A stretch of 13,913 bases of DNA from contig JBJFFP010000026.1 in NCBI GenBank assembly GCA_051891855.1, positions 1-13,913 of the forward strand. The letters are read 5' to 3'. Each line of letters starts with the position of its first letter. Within the stretch, counting starts at the first letter, position 1. This document shows, in pieces, positions 12,171 through 13,913 of the stretch. The translations under genes were made by a program, and so were the position numbers. This DNA is from SFDP01 sp051891855 (GTDB lineage Bacteria > Bacillota > Clostridia > Lachnospirales > Lachnospiraceae). The notes under the pieces were generated by a model, which was given only the letters and a program-made list of their open reading frames with translations, had not been told where the DNA came from and did no database searches.

Positions 12171-13736
12171 ATGCAGAAGGCTGGGATAAAGGAAAAAATC
12201 AATATGGCAAAGGTGGAAATGGGAAAAGCCTTAAGGGAAAACAGGGCTTTTTCCCTTTTTGTTTTGACTATGGCCCTTTACTATGGCTGGCGGATGTTTG
12301 CATTGGATCCCTGGTATGATGAGCTGTATACCTATTATTCCTTTATCAGCAGGGGGCCGGTATACTCAGCTATTCACTGGCCGGTGCCCAATAATCATGT
12401 TTTTTATTCGGTACTTTCAGGATGCCTGATGGTATTCCAAAATCCGTATATTGCCCTAAGGGGCATATCCTGGCTTTTCTCCGTAGGTAATCTGATCCTT
12501 ATGTATGTGCTGGCAGGCCGCTTTTTTTCTAAGGGGATGGCACAAAGCTGTGTTGTACTCTACAGCTCCTTTTACCTGGTGAATTCTCTCTCCATCCAGG
12601 GAAGAGGATATACTCTGTCTATAGGTTTTTTTCTGCTTGCTTTGATCATGCTGTACCAAATTTGTGTGGAAGAGAAGAAAGGCTTTGGCTGTTATCTGCT
12701 GTTTTCTCTGTCTTTAACAGCAGGCCTCTATACCATCTCCAGTAATGTATATTGGGTGCTCCCGGTATGCCTTGCAGGCGGTTTGTACCTGATGTTGAAT
12801 AAAAGCTTCAGAGTGTTACTCCACTTGATCGCGGCAAGCATAGCTGCGGCTGTCAATACGCTTATCCTATACAGCATTATCTGGCTGGCTATCGGCTCCA
12901 ACCTTTTAAGTAAGACCGAGGGCAGCGAATATTTCGGAATTTATCAGGTAAATATTATTTTGCAGGCACCTTTTAGGGCGTGGAAAAGGGGAATGGATTA
13001 TATGCTTGCTTCACCCTATGTGCAAAGCATGGACCGAAAAACAGTAGTTACCGGATTTTTTAGCTGGCTTACGGGATTGATGAATCTGTTTTTCTCTTCC
13101 TGGGGGCTGCTTCTTGCTTTGCTTCTGGCAGCATCCTTATTTCTCTGTATTTGGATGTCCCATAAAGCAGCTAAAGAAAAAAAGAAAGAAAGATTTTTTC
13201 TCTATCTTTTCTTCATCAGTGTACTTTGGGGACTGCCGGTAATCCTGATGGTTCAGTCGGTTCAGCCCTATTATCGGGTATTTACTTTTTTGGGAGTGCC
13301 TTTGGCTTTACTGTTGATCGCCTATGTGGATGAAATGATCAGGGGAAAGCAGCAAAGGTGGATACTGTGGTTTTGCCTGTTGATTGCGGTGCTTCTTTTG
13401 CCCTCTTCCTATTATAATGCATCTTATGCCGACAGGGAGATACAGATCAAGGAGATTTGGAATCAGGCAGGAATAGATGAGGATCCAAAAAGTATATTTT
13501 ACACGGATGACTATCAAAGATATGTATTTAAGTTTTACTGGGATTATGAGCCTTTAGAAGTCTCACTTAAAGAGGCAGAGTATATTCTGATGCCTAAGGA
13601 GATTACAGATGAGGGATTTACGGAATATGTATGGCCCATTCTGTATAATCATGAAGGAATTGATTGGGATTATCTGAATGGCTGTGAAAGGGTTTGTGAG
13701 ACCGAAAGCTATCGATTATACAAAAAGGTAGATTAA
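12171..13736 (+). CDS. Second GT-C family membrane glycosyltransferase, diverged paralogue
   Basis: The product is 521 residues, with about ten to twelve hydrophobic segments and a C-terminal soluble part of about 90 residues. The first loop has DPWYDELYTYY (46-56), keeping the Asp-Glu pair, but where the preceding gene has HPPFYY this one has PVPNNHVFYS (71-80), the alternative 'PNNH' form seen in other GT-C families. SIQGRGYTLSI (about 143-153) takes the place of YGMEIRMYSL. The shared layout and adjacency suggest an old duplication or a functional pair with different donors or acceptors. AAAAGGT precedes the ATG, and a later ATG at 12204 with AAAGGAA upstream is a possible alternative. It is the last gene before the rpsF promoter, and no intrinsic terminator is evident after it, so read-through into rpsF is possible. 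Confidence 0.83.
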   Translation: MQKAGIKEKINMAKVEMGKALRENRAFSLFVLTMALYYGWRMFALDPWYDELYTYYSFISRGPVYSAIHWPVPNNHVFYSVLSGCLMVFQNPYIALRGISWLFSVGNLILMYVLAGRFFSKGMAQSCVVLYSSFYLVNSLSIQGRGYTLSIGFFLLALIMLYQICVEEKKGFGCYLLFSLSLTAGLYTISSNVYWVLPVCLAGGLYLMLNKSFRVLLHLIAASIAAAVNTLILYSIIWLAIGSNLLSKTEGSEYFGIYQVNIILQAPFRAWKRGMDYMLASPYVQSMDRKTVVTGFFSWLTGLMNLFFSSWGLLLALLLAASLFLCIWMSHKAAKEKKKERFFLYLFFISVLWGLPVILMVQSVQPYYRVFTFLGVPLALLLIAYVDEMIRGKQQRWILWFCLLIAVLLLPSSYYNASYADREIQIKEIWNQAGIDEDPKSIFYTDDYQRYVFKFYWDYEPLEVSLKEAEYILMPKEITDEGFTEYVWPILYNHEGIDWDYLNGCERVCETESYRLYKKVD

Positions 13737-13760
13737 AAAAGCATAATTTGGGAAAAACAC

Positions 13761-13789
13761 TTGCGAAATAGGAATTTTTATGGTAATAT
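13761..13789 (+). promoter_or_regulatory. Promoter of the rpsF operon
   Basis: TTGCGA (13761-13766) and TAATAT (13784-13789) are 17 bp apart, with a TGG just before the -10 acting as a TGn extension. Transcription would begin near 13796, giving a leader of about 66 bases. This fits a strong promoter for ribosomal protein genes. Confidence 0.8.
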
Positions 13790-13807
13790 ATCAATCCGTG
13801 ATATATT
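13785..13807. repeat. Perfect 9-bp inverted repeat across the rpsF -10 and start site
   Basis: AATATATCA (13785-13793) and TGATATATT (13799-13807) flank a five-base ATCCG. The left arm contains the -10 hexamer, so the full hairpin would not be in the RNA. It is better read as a DNA operator candidate, or as A/T-rich symmetry without function. Confidence 0.55.
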
Positions 13808-13810
13808 AAA

Positions 13811-13857
13811 TTCCTTGCTCCGGATTATTTCGGGGCCAGAGACCAAAAGGAGGTAAC
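13811..13857 (+). promoter_or_regulatory. rpsF leader hairpin, candidate S6:S18 autoregulatory site
   Basis: GCTCCG (13817-13822) and CGGGGC (13831-13836) form a six-pair stem with an eight-base loop. The flanking CCTT (13813-13816) can pair with AAGG of the Shine-Dalgarno sequence (13847-13854). Many bacterial rpsF leaders contain an RNA site bound by the S6:S18 complex with a conserved CCG. A CCG is present here, but I could not match the whole consensus structure, so this is tentative. Confidence 0.4.
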
Positions 13858-13861
13858 AAGC

Positions 13862-13913
13862 ATGAACAAATATGAATTAGCAGTTGTTGTGAGTGCGAAA
13901 ATCGAAGACGATG
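13862..13913 (+). CDS. rpsF: 30S ribosomal protein S6, N-terminal fragment
   Basis: Only the first 17 codons are in the window; they read MNKYELAVVVSAKIEDD, the typical clostridial S6 beginning. AAGGAGGT lies eight bases before the ATG. S6 binds 16S rRNA with S18 in the small subunit platform, and in Firmicutes the gene is usually followed by ssb and rpsR, which would be just right of the window. The gene is cut by the window edge, not broken. Confidence 0.93.
   Translation, partial: MNKYELAVVVSAKIEDD

Overview
The window looks like chromosome of a low-to-moderate GC Gram-positive anaerobe, most likely a Lachnospiraceae-type Clostridium relative. The reasons are strong AGGAGG-type ribosome binding sites, TTGACA/TATAAT-type promoters, U-tract terminators, and protein families familiar from that group: a DUF951 protein near rpsF, a UPF0145 protein paired with a small membrane protein, and a small HTH protein beside a membrane serine/threonine kinase. 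No phage, IS element, CRISPR array, tRNA or rRNA was seen.

Left part (1-3400, mostly + strand). A terminator from an upstream gene is followed by a small membrane protein overlapping a UPF0145 (YbjQ-like) gene, closed by a clean terminator. A decaying stretch follows: a methyltransferase fragment, a 25-bp tandem duplication carrying a Shine-Dalgarno sequence, and a scrambled remnant of a FAD oxidoreductase with a C-terminal Rieske domain, broken by a frameshift and two internal deletions. Next is an intact pair, an M20 amidohydrolase and a C39-like cysteine peptidase, ending at a hairpin shared with the convergent kinase gene.

Middle part (3400-9000). A membrane-anchored Ser/Thr kinase (- strand) lies opposite an HTH protein and a duplicated-domain lipoprotein (+ strand). 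The kinase and lipoprotein promoters share an identical 12-bp extended -10 sequence, which suggests one signalling module. Next comes mntP, the manganese exporter. It is preceded by a consensus promoter and a yybP-ykoY Mn2+ riboswitch whose P1 stem overlaps the 5' arm of a terminator, so an ON-switch can be read from the sequence. On the - strand, a MenA-like UbiA prenyltransferase and a radical SAM protein form a two-gene operon. Its promoter carries a palindrome over the -10 region.

Right part (9000-13913, + strand). After an intergenic region with a very stable hairpin comes a tightly packed five-gene operon: a small protein with a possible PAS fold, a Sir2-family deacetylase, a DUF951 protein, and two large GT-C (PMT/ArnT-like) membrane glycosyltransferases. 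The window ends with the promoter, leader and first 17 codons of rpsF (ribosomal protein S6).

The most promising under-described items are the kinase/HTH/lipoprotein module with its shared promoter element, the UbiA plus radical SAM pair, and the pair of diverged GT-C enzymes co-transcribed with a sirtuin. The riboswitch-mntP unit is the most secure regulatory reading. All functional calls come from motif recognition by eye; no database search was run.
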